A stretch of 64,000 bases of DNA from Ferrovum sp. JA12 (GCF_001431705.1 NZ_LJWX01000002.1:587352-651351), one strand, 5' to 3'. Shown: positions 47,950-58,023, counted from the first letter of the stretch. Translations and numbers: made by a program. Notes: generated by a model not told the origin, from the sequence alone.

Positions 47950-48131
47950 ACAATAGGCTCATCATACCGATGATAGAGGAAGATTTCTAGCTAACTCCTT
48001 TATTTATAATGTAAAAATAAGAAAATATTTTATTTTTTTACTTTGCTTTTATGACCAATCAATCGTAAAATAATTGATTATTATTATTATAAATAAATAA
48101 AACTATTATAATTAAAGACTTATTTTAAATA

Positions 48132-51100
48132 ATGACTAATTCATTACAAACAAAACCTATACATCAAGACCTTGCCAAAGATTTGGCTATCTCAGCTCAG
48201 CAGTTGGTTATCTTACAATTACTCTCCTTAGCTTACTTGCAGATCAGCAAATCTCAGCTATTACAATGCCTTAATCAATTTCACATCCTTGAACAAGCAC
48301 CTGTTGTTATCGACAACGAGACTTTTCAGCAGGATATTGATACCTTGATTAAGGTTGGATACATTCAAGTCCAGTCAAGTAAGCTCTATTGTGAGATGGT
48401 CTGCGCTGAAAAAGTTCTCCGTTATTTAAAAAAATATCCCGATAAAGCCACTTACTTTACCACCATCAAGATGGTATTTAAGATAGCAGACTATAAATAT
48501 GGTTATTTTGTTCGACACTTTAGTGAGGGGGTCAGAGACCTGAGGTTGGCTTTATACGCTGAAAAGTATGAAGATTTCTCTAAATTAGCACAAACCATAC
48601 AAAGTTATTTTTCAAATGAATGGCGTAATCGCAACCCTTATCTGAATATTTTCGATAATCCCTTTGACGCAGATCTTTTCGATTCCCTACCCAATGATAT
48701 TTCATTAACTATTGCAGCGACTATTCTGGCGATTCGTGTCAATCGACTAGAAAACTGCGTGGCACCACTCGCCTGGCTGAGAGACAGGGCAAAATTGGCA
48801 AAAGAGGAGCAGCGGGCTTGGTTTGCCGCGGTGCTCTGCGAGCCCATGGTTCTTAGAGGTCATATTGATGAGGCGGTGGCGCTCTCTAAATCAAAAAAAT
48901 CTCCTGAATTACCCACTCCCATTGAGGGACTAGCAGGGGTTTTAAAGGGTGACTTCACTCATGCGCAGCTCATTTTTGACAGTTATTTAAAAGAGGCCAA
49001 AAAAGGGATTGATCTCAGAAAACTTGGCATGGCAGGACTCTCTGGTGCATCTTACGTCATCTCCCTGATTACCTCCTCAGACCCAAAAAAAGTTGAAAAA
49101 GCTACCGCCCATATCGGCTCAGTTATGAAGACGGGTTCTTCTATGCTCTCCGTCTATGCGGCCTTAGGTCGTACAGCTCGGGCCAGCTCTACCCTAGTCG
49201 CCAGGAAAGTGGATGAACGAGTTGATATCTCTGAGCGTGATTCTTTGGGATTGTTATTTCATTCCTTGGAGCTTTGGTGGATAGACGGCTCCACTGATGT
49301 CATTGATAGAGACAGGATAAGAGAATTAGCCCTAAAAGCAGAAAAGAACGGTTACCGATGGGTGGCTGCGGAGGCCAATACGCTGCTAGGGAATATGGAT
49401 TCTGAAATTCATAATGATAAAGGACATAAACTTCATTATGAATTAGGAACCAAAAGCTTGTTGAATGCAGTACGTCGTCAACCCATGTGGGAGAGGGCGT
49501 TAAGTGCCTTAGAAAAATTTGGTTCTGACTTTACCAATATCTCAAGCCAAATCAAATCCAGCCGTTTTATTTGGCACTTAACTTATCAAGATAATGGTGC
49601 ACGCTGCCTCCTTGAAGCTCGAGAACAAAAGAGGGTGGGGAGTGGTGCGTGGGGCACTAGTCGTGCTGTATCCATTAATCGATTACTCACTGTACAACAG
49701 GAGATTGATGGTCTATCAGAACAAGATCGCGCAGTGATTGCGATGATTCGTGTGGCAGAAAATAATGCAAAAAGTACAAATAAAAAGCTAGATTTTCTGC
49801 CGGCCTTATCTTTACTGGTGGGTCATCCTCTGCTTTTTTGGAGTAATAAGAGTAATGAACAAGTTACATTAGTTAAAAGTTATCCTGAAATAAATGTGTC
49901 TCTTGATAACCAACACATTTGCATTCAAATTACTCCGACTTTTAGTGAAGGTGAGCGCTTTAAATTAATCCGTGAAACCAAAAATCGTTTACGAATTATT
50001 GAAGCGCATCCTGATCATGAAAAGCTATTAAATATAATTGATCAAAATGGTTTAGTTGTTCCTTTAAGTATGGAGGAGCGAGTTAAACTCATTCTTGACT
50101 CACTGTCTAATAAGTTGGTTGTCCGCTCTCAAATTGGTAAAGGGAATATCAGCATTCAAGCTGATCACTTTCAACTTTATATTCTTTTATCACCAGCAGC
50201 AACTGGTCTTAATGTTGAATTAATAGTGATGCCTGATGGTGAAAAAGGAACTATATTCACACCAGGGTTAGGTCTTGAGTATATAGACAGTCACCACAGT
50301 ACAGAGGGTGATAAATTTCAGATTAAGCGTAATTTATCGCAAGAAGTGGATGCTGCCGAAGAGGTGTTTAAACAGTGTCGTCCTTGGCTAAAAGAGGTGG
50401 ATGAAACACTCTTCACCGGAACCACGCCTCACGTGTCAGCCGCCTGTGAACTGCTGATTACCTTGAAGGAATTTGGAGAGCGCGTACAATTGCGCTGGCC
50501 TGAGGGTGAAACAATTAAAATTTCAGGGGAAGCGGACGCCTCCCAGCTTTCTTTAAGTGTGACCTCTCAAGGAGATTGGCTTGGGGTAAATGGCCAATTA
50601 GTCATCGATCAAGATAATGTGATTGAACTCAAAGACTTACTTCAAGCCTCTGCGGTGCAAGAGAGCCGCTTTGTACCACTTAAAAACGGACAGTATATTG
50701 CACTCAGCGAACAGTTATTAAAGCGCGTCAAGGATTTAGATGGTTTATCGGAAAAAGATACCCATGAAATTCGTATTCATGCGCTAGCGGCCACTGAGTT
50801 ATCCAAGGTGGTTAATCTAACTGAAAGCACACAAACCGATACCGGTTGGCGTCACCTATTAGAGCAAAGGGATAGCCTGACACAATGGTATCCTGTTTTG
50901 CCAGACTCCCTCCAAGCCGAATTAAGAGATTATCAGTTGGTTGGCTTTGAGTGGCTAGCTCGCCATGCCAAGGCAGGTTCTGGGGCCTGCTTGGCTGATG
51001 ACATGGGGTTAGGTAAAACACTGCAAACTCTGACACTACTGTTACATCGAGCCAGTGATGGACCGGCTCTAGTTATTGCCCCCACCTCAGTATGTGGCAA

Positions 51101-52298
51101 CTGGCTCAGTGAAGCCCAGAGATTTGCTCCATCACTGAATATTCGATGGCTTGGCACAAGCTCTAAAGATAAATTTTATCTTGAGGCAGGGCCAGGAGAT
51201 CTTATTATCATGAGCTATACCTTATTTCAGCAAGAGGGAGAGAGTTTAGCGCAAAAAAGATGGTCTACGGTGGTATTAGATGAAGCGCAAGCCATTAAAA
51301 ACTCGGGGACTAAACGCTCCCAGGCAGCGATGAAGTTAAACGCTCATTTTCGTTTAATTACCACGGGAACCCCCATAGAGAATCATTTGGGCGAGCTGTG
51401 GAATTTATTTCGATTTATTAACCCTGGTTTATTGGGATCTCACGACTCCTTTAATGATCGCTTTGCCATTCCTATTGAAAAAAATAACGATTCAGAAGCC
51501 CGTGAGCGCTTGCGACGCTTGATTCAACCCTTTATTTTAAGAAGAACCAAATCTCAGGTTCTCTCAGAACTACCCCCACGTACTGAGGTGACTATTACCC
51601 TTGATCTATCACCGGAAGAGCGCTCAATGTATGAGGCAGTGAGACAAGAAGCTCTTGAAAAAGCAACCCCCACCAATGATGACCATCCTAACCGTATTCG
51701 GGTACTGGCTGGCATTATGAAGTTAAGAAGGGCCTGTTGTCATGGTGCTTTAATTCTTCCTCAATTATCCTGGCAATCAGTCAAAATCAATGCCTTGGTG
51801 GAAATTATTGAAGAATTAAAAGACAGTGGTCACCGTGCCCTCATTTTTAGCCAGTTTGTGGATTTCTTAAGTCTTATAAAACAAGCCATGGAAGAGAAGG
51901 GGGTTAGTTACCTGTATTTAGATGGCAGTACCTCCGTTCAAGACCGTGTTAAGCGCGTAAAAGCTTTTCAGGAAGGGGAGGGAGACGTGTTTCTTATTAG
52001 TTTAAAAGCAGGTGGGGTAGGCCTTAATTTAACCGCCGCTGACTATGTAATTCACATGGACCCTTGGTGGAATCCGGCCGTAGAGGATCAAGCCTCGGAC
52101 CGTGCACATCGCATGGGACAAACTAGGCCTGTTACCATTTATCGTTTGGTGACCAAGGATACCATTGAAGAAAAAATTGTGGCCTTGCATGAGCGCAAAA
52201 GAAACCTAGCAGATAGTCTGTTAGAGGGGGCTGGAGAAGTGAGTAGCATTTCCACGGAAGAACTTATTCGACTTTTACAAGAAGAGCCCCTCAAGTGA
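48132..52298 (+). CDS. large SNF2-family (Swi2/Snf2) helicase-like ATPase
   Basis: A 1388-residue protein. The C-terminal 470 residues form a complete SNF2 ATPase: Walker A in LADDMGLGKTLQTLTLLLHR (from residue 954), DEAQ at 1050-1053, TTGTPIENHLGELWNLF, ALIFSQFVDFLSLI, LISLKAGGVGLNLTAADYVI and HRMGQTRPVTIYRLVTKDTI. The first 900 or so residues have no motif I recognise. They look largely alpha-helical to about residue 550, possibly with repeats, then mixed alpha/beta. SNF2 proteins move along double-stranded DNA and remodel bound proteins such as RNA polymerase. No methylase, nuclease or helicase partner lies beside it. An AT-rich 182-base spacer precedes it. Confidence 0.9.
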   Translation: MTNSLQTKPIHQDLAKDLAISAQQLVILQLLSLAYLQISKSQLLQCLNQFHILEQAPVVIDNETFQQDIDTLIKVGYIQVQSSKLYCEMVCAEKVLRYLKKYPDKATYFTTIKMVFKIADYKYGYFVRHFSEGVRDLRLALYAEKYEDFSKLAQTIQSYFSNEWRNRNPYLNIFDNPFDADLFDSLPNDISLTIAATILAIRVNRLENCVAPLAWLRDRAKLAKEEQRAWFAAVLCEPMVLRGHIDEAVALSKSKKSPELPTPIEGLAGVLKGDFTHAQLIFDSYLKEAKKGIDLRKLGMAGLSGASYVISLITSSDPKKVEKATAHIGSVMKTGSSMLSVYAALGRTARASSTLVARKVDERVDISERDSLGLLFHSLELWWIDGSTDVIDRDRIRELALKAEKNGYRWVAAEANTLLGNMDSEIHNDKGHKLHYELGTKSLLNAVRRQPMWERALSALEKFGSDFTNISSQIKSSRFIWHLTYQDNGARCLLEAREQKRVGSGAWGTSRAVSINRLLTVQQEIDGLSEQDRAVIAMIRVAENNAKSTNKKLDFLPALSLLVGHPLLFWSNKSNEQVTLVKSYPEINVSLDNQHICIQITPTFSEGERFKLIRETKNRLRIIEAHPDHEKLLNIIDQNGLVVPLSMEERVKLILDSLSNKLVVRSQIGKGNISIQADHFQLYILLSPAATGLNVELIVMPDGEKGTIFTPGLGLEYIDSHHSTEGDKFQIKRNLSQEVDAAEEVFKQCRPWLKEVDETLFTGTTPHVSAACELLITLKEFGERVQLRWPEGETIKISGEADASQLSLSVTSQGDWLGVNGQLVIDQDNVIELKDLLQASAVQESRFVPLKNGQYIALSEQLLKRVKDLDGLSEKDTHEIRIHALAATELSKVVNLTESTQTDTGWRHLLEQRDSLTQWYPVLPDSLQAELRDYQLVGFEWLARHAKAGSGACLADDMGLGKTLQTLTLLLHRASDGPALVIAPTSVCGNWLSEAQRFAPSLNIRWLGTSSKDKFYLEAGPGDLIIMSYTLFQQEGESLAQKRWSTVVLDEAQAIKNSGTKRSQAAMKLNAHFRLITTGTPIENHLGELWNLFRFINPGLLGSHDSFNDRFAIPIEKNNDSEARERLRRLIQPFILRRTKSQVLSELPPRTEVTITLDLSPEERSMYEAVRQEALEKATPTNDDHPNRIRVLAGIMKLRRACCHGALILPQLSWQSVKINALVEIIEELKDSGHRALIFSQFVDFLSLIKQAMEEKGVSYLYLDGSTSVQDRVKRVKAFQEGEGDVFLISLKAGGVGLNLTAADYVIHMDPWWNPAVEDQASDRAHRMGQTRPVTIYRLVTKDTIEEKIVALHERKRNLADSLLEGAGEVSSISTEELIRLLQEEPLK

Positions 52299-52312
52299 TA
52301 TTCAAGGGGGCT
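52285..52312. terminator. hairpin between convergent SNF2 and ettA genes
   Basis: AGCCCC (52285-52290) pairs with GGGGCT (52307-52312), extended by a T-G pair. It overlaps the SNF2 stop codon and lies 11 bases before the ettA stop. It probably serves both convergent genes, but lacks a long T-run. Confidence 0.5.
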
Positions 52313-52323
52313 TATCCTGTTGA

Positions 52324-53991
52324 CTAACCCATTAAAGGTTTGTAGCGGATACGTTTAGGTTTCGCCCCTTCCTCACCTAAACGTCTTCTCTTGTCTTCCT
52401 CATATTCATGATAGTTACCCGCAAAAAATACCACCTGCGAATCCCCTTCAAAAGCCAAAATATGAGTAGCAATACGATCTAAAAACCAGCGATCGTGAGA
52501 GATGACAATCACTGAGCCAGCAAACTCTAACAAAGCATCCTCTAATGCACGTAGGGTTTCTATGTCAAGGTCATTAGAGGGTTCATCCAGCAGTAAAACA
52601 TTACCCCCTTGAATTAAGGTCTTGGCCATATGTAAACGCCCGCGCTCGCCACCTGAGAGATTACCTACCATTTTTTGCTGGTCGCCACCTTTGAAATTAA
52701 AGCGTCCTATATAAGCTCGGGAGGGTGTTTCATAGCGTCCTACGGTGAGAATATCCGCTCCTCCAGAGACCTCTTCCCAGACGGTTTTTTTGTTATCCAA
52801 AATATCGCGTGATTGATCCACATAGGCAAGATTCACCGTGGCCCCTAAAACAATCTCGCCACTATCCGGTTTCTCAAGACCCGTGATCATCTTAAAGAGA
52901 GTGGATTTACCAGCTCCATTGGGACCGATGACCCCCACAATGGCTCCGGCGGGGATCGAGAAACTGACATTATCAATAAGCAATTTCTTATCGAAGGATT
53001 TGCTGACGTTTTTAAATTCAATAACTTGATCGCCTAACCTTTCGCCTACTGGAATAAAGATTTCTTGAGTTTCATTGCGTTTTTGGTATTCCTGTGAACT
53101 CAATTCATCAAAGCGAGCGATCCGGGCTTTAGATTTAGCTTGTCGACCTTTGGGGTTTTGTCTTACCCAGGCTAATTCTTTTTGAATGGCTTTTTGGCGA
53201 GCAGATTCCTGAGCATCCTCTTGCTTGAGGCGGTCTTCTTTTTGTTCTAACCAACTGCTGTAATTACCTTTCCAAGGAATACCCTGACCGCGGTCGAGTT
53301 CTAAAATCCATTCAGCCGCATTGTCTAGAAAATAACGATCGTGGGTGACGGCCACCACGGTACCTGAAAAGCGGTGTAAAAACTGTTCAAGCCAGTCTAC
53401 GCTCTCGGCATCCAAATGGTTGGTGGGTTCATCTAACAATAACATATCAGGTCTTGAAATAAGCAAGCGACACAGGGCAACGCGACGTTTTTCACCTCCT
53501 GATAAGTGGCCGATTTTAGCCTCCCAAGGAGGAAGTCGTAGAGCGTCAGCGGCCACTTCCATTTGAAGTTCTGCACTATGACCGTCCGAAGCACTTAATA
53601 TGGCCTCCAGCCTTGCTTGCTCTTGCGCTAGGTGATCAAAATCCGCATCTGGCTCGGCATAGGCTGCATAGACTTTTTCAAGTAGGGCTTTAGCGGTAAT
53701 CACTTCGCCTAAACCCTCTTCAACGGCTTGTCTTACGGTGAGTTCTGGGTCAATTTGTGGCTCTTGAGAGAGATAACCAATAGAAATATCAGGCATAGGA
53801 GTGGCTTCACCCTCTATTTCCTTATCTAACCCGGCCATAATTTTCAGCAAAGTGGACTTACCAGAGCCATTAAGACCTAAGACGCCAATTTTAGCACCCG
53901 GAAAAAAGCTTAAAGAAACATCCTTTAAAATTTGTCTTTTGGGTGGCACAATTTTGCCAACTCGATTCATGGTAAATACGTACTGAGCCAT
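52324..53991 (-). CDS. ettA: energy-dependent translational throttle protein EttA
   Basis: A 555-residue ABC-F protein that binds the ribosomal E site and gates the first elongation step according to the ATP/ADP ratio. It begins AQYVFTMNRVGKIVPPKRQI. Walker A motifs are GLNGSGKST near residue 40 and GPNGAGKST near 357. The signatures are HLSGGEKRRVALCRLL and NLSGGERGRLHMAKTL, with LLLDEPTNHLD and LLLDEPSNDLD. The arm and linker regions (SWLEQKEDRLKQEDAQESAR) and the C-terminal YEEDKRRRLG fit EttA rather than Uup or YheS. Length matches E. coli EttA. Confidence 0.97.
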   Translation of the reverse strand: MAQYVFTMNRVGKIVPPKRQILKDVSLSFFPGAKIGVLGLNGSGKSTLLKIMAGLDKEIEGEATPMPDISIGYLSQEPQIDPELTVRQAVEEGLGEVITAKALLEKVYAAYAEPDADFDHLAQEQARLEAILSASDGHSAELQMEVAADALRLPPWEAKIGHLSGGEKRRVALCRLLISRPDMLLLDEPTNHLDAESVDWLEQFLHRFSGTVVAVTHDRYFLDNAAEWILELDRGQGIPWKGNYSSWLEQKEDRLKQEDAQESARQKAIQKELAWVRQNPKGRQAKSKARIARFDELSSQEYQKRNETQEIFIPVGERLGDQVIEFKNVSKSFDKKLLIDNVSFSIPAGAIVGVIGPNGAGKSTLFKMITGLEKPDSGEIVLGATVNLAYVDQSRDILDNKKTVWEEVSGGADILTVGRYETPSRAYIGRFNFKGGDQQKMVGNLSGGERGRLHMAKTLIQGGNVLLLDEPSNDLDIETLRALEDALLEFAGSVIVISHDRWFLDRIATHILAFEGDSQVVFFAGNYHEYEEDKRRRLGEEGAKPKRIRYKPLMG

Positions 53992-54114
53992 AACTGCTAT
54001 CCTTAAGAATCATGTATAAATATGTAAAACACTGTTAATCTGGAACCAGTTTCGCTGGCATATCTCTAAAGATATGAAATAATACTTGAATAATAGAACA
54101 TCGTTGGAGGTTAT

Positions 54115-54774
54115 ATGAATTTATTTACACGGTCTCTTGTAATCGTTGCTCCAGTAGCCTTCCTGTTAGCCGGATGTGCTGGCCCTGGAGTAGGCGGTGG
54201 CGACTATACCACCTCGCAGGTGAGAGGTGAGCAATCAGTACGGTTAGGAACGGTGGAGAGCGTTAGAAACGTTCGTATCCAATCCGATCAGCCTGGTATC
54301 GTTGGTGTCTTAGGTGGCGGGGTAGCAGGAGCTGCACTTGGTAGTACTGTAGGCGGTGGGAATGGTAACGCCGCCGCAACTGTATTAGGGGCATTAGCCG
54401 GTGCAGTAGCCGGTAATAGCGTTGAAAACAACGTTGAAACTAAAGACGGTGTTGAAGTTACCGTGCGCTTAGACAGTGGGTACGTGATTGCTGTGACCCA
54501 AGGGGCTGATGAAGCATTTAAAGTAGGTGAACGAGTACAGATATTAGGTGGTGGCGGAGCCACCCGAGTCACAAGACTCGCTGGTAATTCAGGACTGAAT
54601 GCTCCTTTGACACCCATCGCTGCTCCTGCTAGTAATACTAATATGCCACCTCCGCCAGCCCCCGTTAGAAATACGGCGCCCCAACAACAATATCAATATT
54701 ATTGTCCAGACAATAACCAATACTACCCAACGGTACAATCCTGCAAGTCGCCATGGATGAAAGTAGTTAAGTAA
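54115..54774 (+). CDS. glycine-zipper outer-membrane lipoprotein (SlyB/Pcp-like)
   Basis: A 219-residue lipoprotein. The signal MNLFTRSLVIVAPVAFLLAG ends in LAGC (Cys21). A glycine-zipper 2TM region follows at about residues 63-105 (GVLGGGVAGAALGSTVGGG and VLGALAGAVAGNSVENNVE). A small beta domain with VEVTVRLDSGYVIAVTQ comes next, and then a Pro/Asn-rich tail ending in a Tyr- and Cys-containing segment (YYCPDNNQYYPTVQSCKSPW). SlyB/Pcp proteins sit in the outer membrane and help keep the envelope intact. The tail is an extension beyond the usual length of about 155. A strong TGGAGG precedes the ATG. Confidence 0.87.
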   Translation: MNLFTRSLVIVAPVAFLLAGCAGPGVGGGDYTTSQVRGEQSVRLGTVESVRNVRIQSDQPGIVGVLGGGVAGAALGSTVGGGNGNAAATVLGALAGAVAGNSVENNVETKDGVEVTVRLDSGYVIAVTQGADEAFKVGERVQILGGGGATRVTRLAGNSGLNAPLTPIAAPASNTNMPPPPAPVRNTAPQQQYQYYCPDNNQYYPTVQSCKSPWMKVVK

Positions 54775-54789
54775 ATGTCCTCGGCCTGA

Positions 54790-54845
54790 GGCAGGATCTT
54801 TGAATTACAAAGTCTCCTGCCTAGCAGAGAACCTTATTTCTCTGC
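54790..54845 (+). terminator. tandem hairpins after the glycine-zipper lipoprotein gene
   Basis: First hairpin: GGCAGGA (54790-54796) with TCCTGCC (54815-54821), and an inner CTTTG/CAAAG stem. Second: GCAGAGAA (54824-54831) with TTCTCTGC (54838-54845), loop CCTTAT. Both are strong stems; neither has a clear T-run, so factor-assisted termination or RNA-end protection is possible. Confidence 0.6.
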
Positions 54846-54912
54846 CTTATATTGCTGCAAATTGATGACTTAAAAACTTTGAAAAAAAATTTTTTAATAT
54901 AATTAAACTATT

Positions 54913-54944
54913 AGAGCGTGTATTTCATAGGAAAGACACGCTCT
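54913..54944 (-). terminator. terminator of the 54949-55746 lipoprotein gene
   Basis: Nine-base-pair stem AGAGCGTGT (54913-54921) with ACACGCTCT (54936-54944), 14-base loop, four bases past the minus-strand stop. The minus-strand tail is AATAGTTTAATT, only moderately T-rich. Confidence 0.6.
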
Positions 54945-54948
54945 CTTG

Positions 54949-55746
54949 TTAATAAAAAGTTAAAGGAACGCCATTAATAGGAATAGTGACTTGCATTCCT
55001 TGTAACTGTCCAGAAGAATTAATGTTGAAGCAAATGTTTTGATTATAGTTGGTTAAACCATCGGTAGTGCCTTGCGTGGTGAGAGTAGGAGTGTCGTTAT
55101 AACAGAGTAGGGCAGTACTGACAGTATTAGCATTAATACTGAAAGTCTCTGCTAAGGTACCATCAGAGATAGTTTGTTGCGAATTGTTAAATAAATTAGC
55201 CGTAATGTAATTACTGGTAAAGCCAACCAAACCTGTGGCTGGCAGAGATGTGGTACTTGTGACCGTAGAGAAGCTTCCAGGATAAAGGCCAGCAGTCCCA
55301 AGTAAACTATAAGTGGTTGGATTAAAATAACGAGTCAAAGTATTTGTGGCTTGATTATTAAAGAGGTTTAAGCTGCTGCCATTTTCTGTCAGGGTGGTGG
55401 TCACAACGGCGGAGATGGCTGATTGGTTGTTAAACTGTGTGGTGCCGGCTTGAGGAACACTACTGTAGGTGTAACTAAAATTATTACCATTACCATCTGT
55501 GGCATTTACAGTATAACTAAAAGGTGTGGTTGCTATTTGGGTAAATGCCGGTGTTAATTGAAAAGTTAGCGTCGAGGCAACAGGAGTAGGATTATTGTTA
55601 GTGGTATTGGGAACAGAACAATAGTAAGGATTACCAAAAGCATCGTACCCGCAGAATGTCACATTTCCAGAACCACCGCCACAATTCACTAACACAAGTG
55701 ATGAGAGAGTCAACAACCACGTTGAGTTTTTTATTTTCCTTTGCAT
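54949..55746 (-). CDS. exported lipoprotein, function unknown
   Basis: A 265-residue protein I do not recognise. The signal MQRKIKNSTWLLTLSSLVLV runs into a lipobox (VLVNC) followed by GGGSG. The mature protein is Asn-, Thr- and Ser-rich with alternating hydrophobic residues, suggesting a beta-rich extracytoplasmic domain. Two Cys pairs may form disulfides (FCGYDAFGNPYYC near the N-terminus; LLCYNDTP and NICFNINS near the C-terminus). No catalytic motif is seen. It is monocistronic with its own hairpin terminator. It shares low-complexity style with the exported proteins at 29404-29998, though I see no clear homology. Confidence 0.72.
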   Translation of the reverse strand: MQRKIKNSTWLLTLSSLVLVNCGGGSGNVTFCGYDAFGNPYYCSVPNTTNNNPTPVASTLTFQLTPAFTQIATTPFSYTVNATDGNGNNFSYTYSSVPQAGTTQFNNQSAISAVVTTTLTENGSSLNLFNNQATNTLTRYFNPTTYSLLGTAGLYPGSFSTVTSTTSLPATGLVGFTSNYITANLFNNSQQTISDGTLAETFSINANTVSTALLCYNDTPTLTTQGTTDGLTNYNQNICFNINSSGQLQGMQVTIPINGVPLTFY

Positions 55747-56071
55747 GATTTTTGCCTTTTATTTTTCCTTAATATTACTTTTTTTTGATTAGCTATAGAT
55801 ACAAAAATTTCTTCTGATTATGTAAAAGTATGTGTCCCATATGGTTTCAATGCGTAACAGTCCATGTAAAAGTGTGTCCACATTATTGTGAATAAACAAC
55901 CAATTTTATTTTGCAAAATATATGTCTATTTAACTTTACATAATATAAATTATACGCATGTTTATATTAAACCCAAACTCTAGAATAAAGAAATTACTCA
56001 CCTAAAAAACAGGTCTTCGAGATATACTTTCATATTACTTTTATAGCTAATTGAACAACGAGTTTAACTTT
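55747..56071. other. 325-base intergenic region with imperfect direct repeats
   Basis: The spacer between the divergent lipoprotein and rfbB genes has no coding content that I can support. It carries two similar 20-base copies: ATGTAAAAGTATGTGTCCC at 55820-55838 and ATGTAAAAGTGTGTCCACAT at 55864-55883. The rest is AT-rich and probably contains both promoters, including TATAAATTATAC-like sequence near 55940-55956. Confidence 0.5.
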
Positions 56072-57136
56072 ATGATTATTGTTACAGGTGGCGCAGGTTT
56101 TATTGGTTCCAATTTTATTCTCTCATGGCTTAAAGAAAAAAATGAACCTATTCTGAATTTAGATAAATTAACCTACGCTGGTAATTTAAATAATCTACTG
56201 TCCATTAACGCTCACCCCAATTACTCCTTCATCCATGGCGATATGGGTGACAGAAATCTGGTACGTCACTTACTCCAACAGCATCAACCTCGTGCCATTA
56301 TTAACTTTGCTGCAGAGTCCCATGTGGATCGCTCAATACATGGCCCCTCTGAGTTTATACAAACTAATATTGTGGCAACCTTTCATTTATTAGAGGAAAC
56401 CCGTGCTTATTTTGAGACATTAGATCAAGATCGAAAGAATCTTTTTCGCTTTTTGCATGTTTCAACCGATGAAGTGTTTGGCTCATTGTCTCCTACTGAT
56501 CCGCCTTTTTCAGAAACCACCGCTTACCAACCTAATAGTCCTTATTCTGCAAGTAAAGCTGCTTCTGATCACTTAGTGAGAGCATGGCACCATACCTATG
56601 GCTTACCTGTTCTAACTACTAATTGCTCGAATAATTACGGTCCCTATCAATTTCCAGAAAAGCTTATTCCTTTAATGATCTCCCATGCTCTAAAGGGAAA
56701 ACCTTTACCTATTTATGGCGACGGCATGAATGTGCGTGATTGGCTATACGTAGAAGATCATTGTCTTGCCATCATGAGTGTACTGGATAAAGGACGTATT
56801 GGAGAAACCTATAATATTGGGGGATTAAATGAAAAAACCAATCTTGAACTGGTAGAAGTCATTTGCACACAATTAAATCAACTAAAACCCGCTTCAACCC
56901 CCTACTCTTCTCTCATTACCTTTGTGAAAGACCGACCTGGCCATGACCGTCGTTATGCTATTAATGCACAAAAAATCATGAATGAATTGCTGTGGCGTCC
57001 GCGTGAAAGCTTTGAGAGTGGTATTAAAAAAACCATTCTTTGGTATTTAGACCATGAAGCATGGGTGAACAATATTTTAAACGGCCAATACCGTCAATGG
57101 CTGGAAACCAACTATCAAAGCAGGGTATCTGTATGA
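56072..57136 (+). CDS. rfbB: dTDP-glucose 4,6-dehydratase
   Basis: A 354-residue extended short-chain dehydrogenase that makes dTDP-4-keto-6-deoxyglucose. The NAD motif is [19 protein letters not shown] at the N-terminus. The active site shows [11 protein letters not shown] (Asp-Glu pair) and [17 protein letters not shown] (YxxxK), with [21 protein letters not shown] use ATG 56072 rather than the TTG 21 bases upstream. Its TGA overlaps the rfbA ATG by four bases. No rfbC or rfbD follows, so the rest of the rhamnose or other deoxysugar pathway is not encoded here. Confidence 0.95.
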   Translation: MIIVTGGAGFIGSNFILSWLKEKNEPILNLDKLTYAGNLNNLLSINAHPNYSFIHGDMGDRNLVRHLLQQHQPRAIINFAAESHVDRSIHGPSEFIQTNIVATFHLLEETRAYFETLDQDRKNLFRFLHVSTDEVFGSLSPTDPPFSETTAYQPNSPYSASKAASDHLVRAWHHTYGLPVLTTNCSNNYGPYQFPEKLIPLMISHALKGKPLPIYGDGMNVRDWLYVEDHCLAIMSVLDKGRIGETYNIGGLNEKTNLELVEVICTQLNQLKPASTPYSSLITFVKDRPGHDRRYAINAQKIMNELLWRPRESFESGIKKTILWYLDHEAWVNNILNGQYRQWLETNYQSRVSV

Positions 57137-58014
57137 GAAAAGGCATCGTTTTAGCGGGTGGCTCTGGTACCCGTTTGTACCCCGTGACCCGAGCAATCTC
57201 CAAGCAATTATTGCCTGTTTATGATAAGCCAATGATTTATTATCCCTTATCAACCCTCATGTTGGCTGGAATTACTGATATTCTAATTATCAGTACACCG
57301 CATGATACTCCCCGTTTTAAAGAGTTATTAGGTGATGGCCGACAGTGGGGCATTCAACTCTCCTATGCCATTCAACCCTCTCCCGACGGCCTAGCTCAAG
57401 CTTTTATCATTGGTAAACATTTTTTAAATAATGATCCCAGTGCTCTCGTCTTGGGCGACAATATTTTTTATGGCCATGATTTTTCTAAAATACTAGAAAA
57501 CGCTAATCAACGAGTGACTGGAGCCACGGTTTTTGCTTACCCCGTATCAGACCCTGAGCGCTATGGGGTAGCAGACTTTAATAAGGAGGGGAAAGTGATT
57601 GGTTTAGAGGAGAAACCAAAACAGCCCAAATCTTCCTACGCGGTGACGGGACTCTATTTTTATGATCATCAAGTATGTGATATGGCGGCGCAATTACAAC
57701 CTTCCCCCCGTGGAGAACTTGAAATCACAGATTTAAACTCACTTTATCTCACCCAACAGGAGCTCCATGTGGAATTGATGGGCCGTGGCTTTGCCTGGCT
57801 TGACACCGGTACTCATGAGTCCTTACTTGAAGCCTCGCAGTATATAGAAACCATTGAAAAACGCCAGGGTTTAAAAATTGCCTGTCCGGAGGAGATCGCC
57901 TTTCGTCGAGGATTAATTAGTGCAGAAGAACTCGAAAAAATTGCGTATAGCATGAGTAAGAATGGTTATGGTCAATATCTGCAAAGAGTATTAAAAGAAA
58001 CAGTCTTTAGTTAA
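57133..58014 (+). CDS. rfbA: glucose-1-phosphate thymidylyltransferase
   Basis: A 293-residue nucleotidyltransferase that makes dTDP-glucose from glucose-1-phosphate and dTTP. The signature [20 protein letters not shown] is at the N-terminus, followed by [37 protein letters not shown] holds the metal-binding Asp, and [19 protein letters not shown] and [13 protein letters not shown] are typical. ATG 57133 overlaps the rfbB stop; the longer frame is out of context. It ends nine bases from the convergent regulator gene. Product goes to RfbB upstream. Confidence 0.96.
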   Translation: MRKGIVLAGGSGTRLYPVTRAISKQLLPVYDKPMIYYPLSTLMLAGITDILIISTPHDTPRFKELLGDGRQWGIQLSYAIQPSPDGLAQAFIIGKHFLNNDPSALVLGDNIFYGHDFSKILENANQRVTGATVFAYPVSDPERYGVADFNKEGKVIGLEEKPKQPKSSYAVTGLYFYDHQVCDMAAQLQPSPRGELEITDLNSLYLTQQELHVELMGRGFAWLDTGTHESLLEASQYIETIEKRQGLKIACPEEIAFRRGLISAEELEKIAYSMSKNGYGQYLQRVLKETVFS

Positions 58015-58023
58015 GTAAACCTC

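Noticed and set aside
48132..53991. SNF2 gene as part of a DISARM-like or other known defence operon.
   Set aside because: The neighbours are an MlaF-like ATPase on the other strand and ettA; no methyltransferase, phospholipase-D-type or DUF1998-type gene is present.
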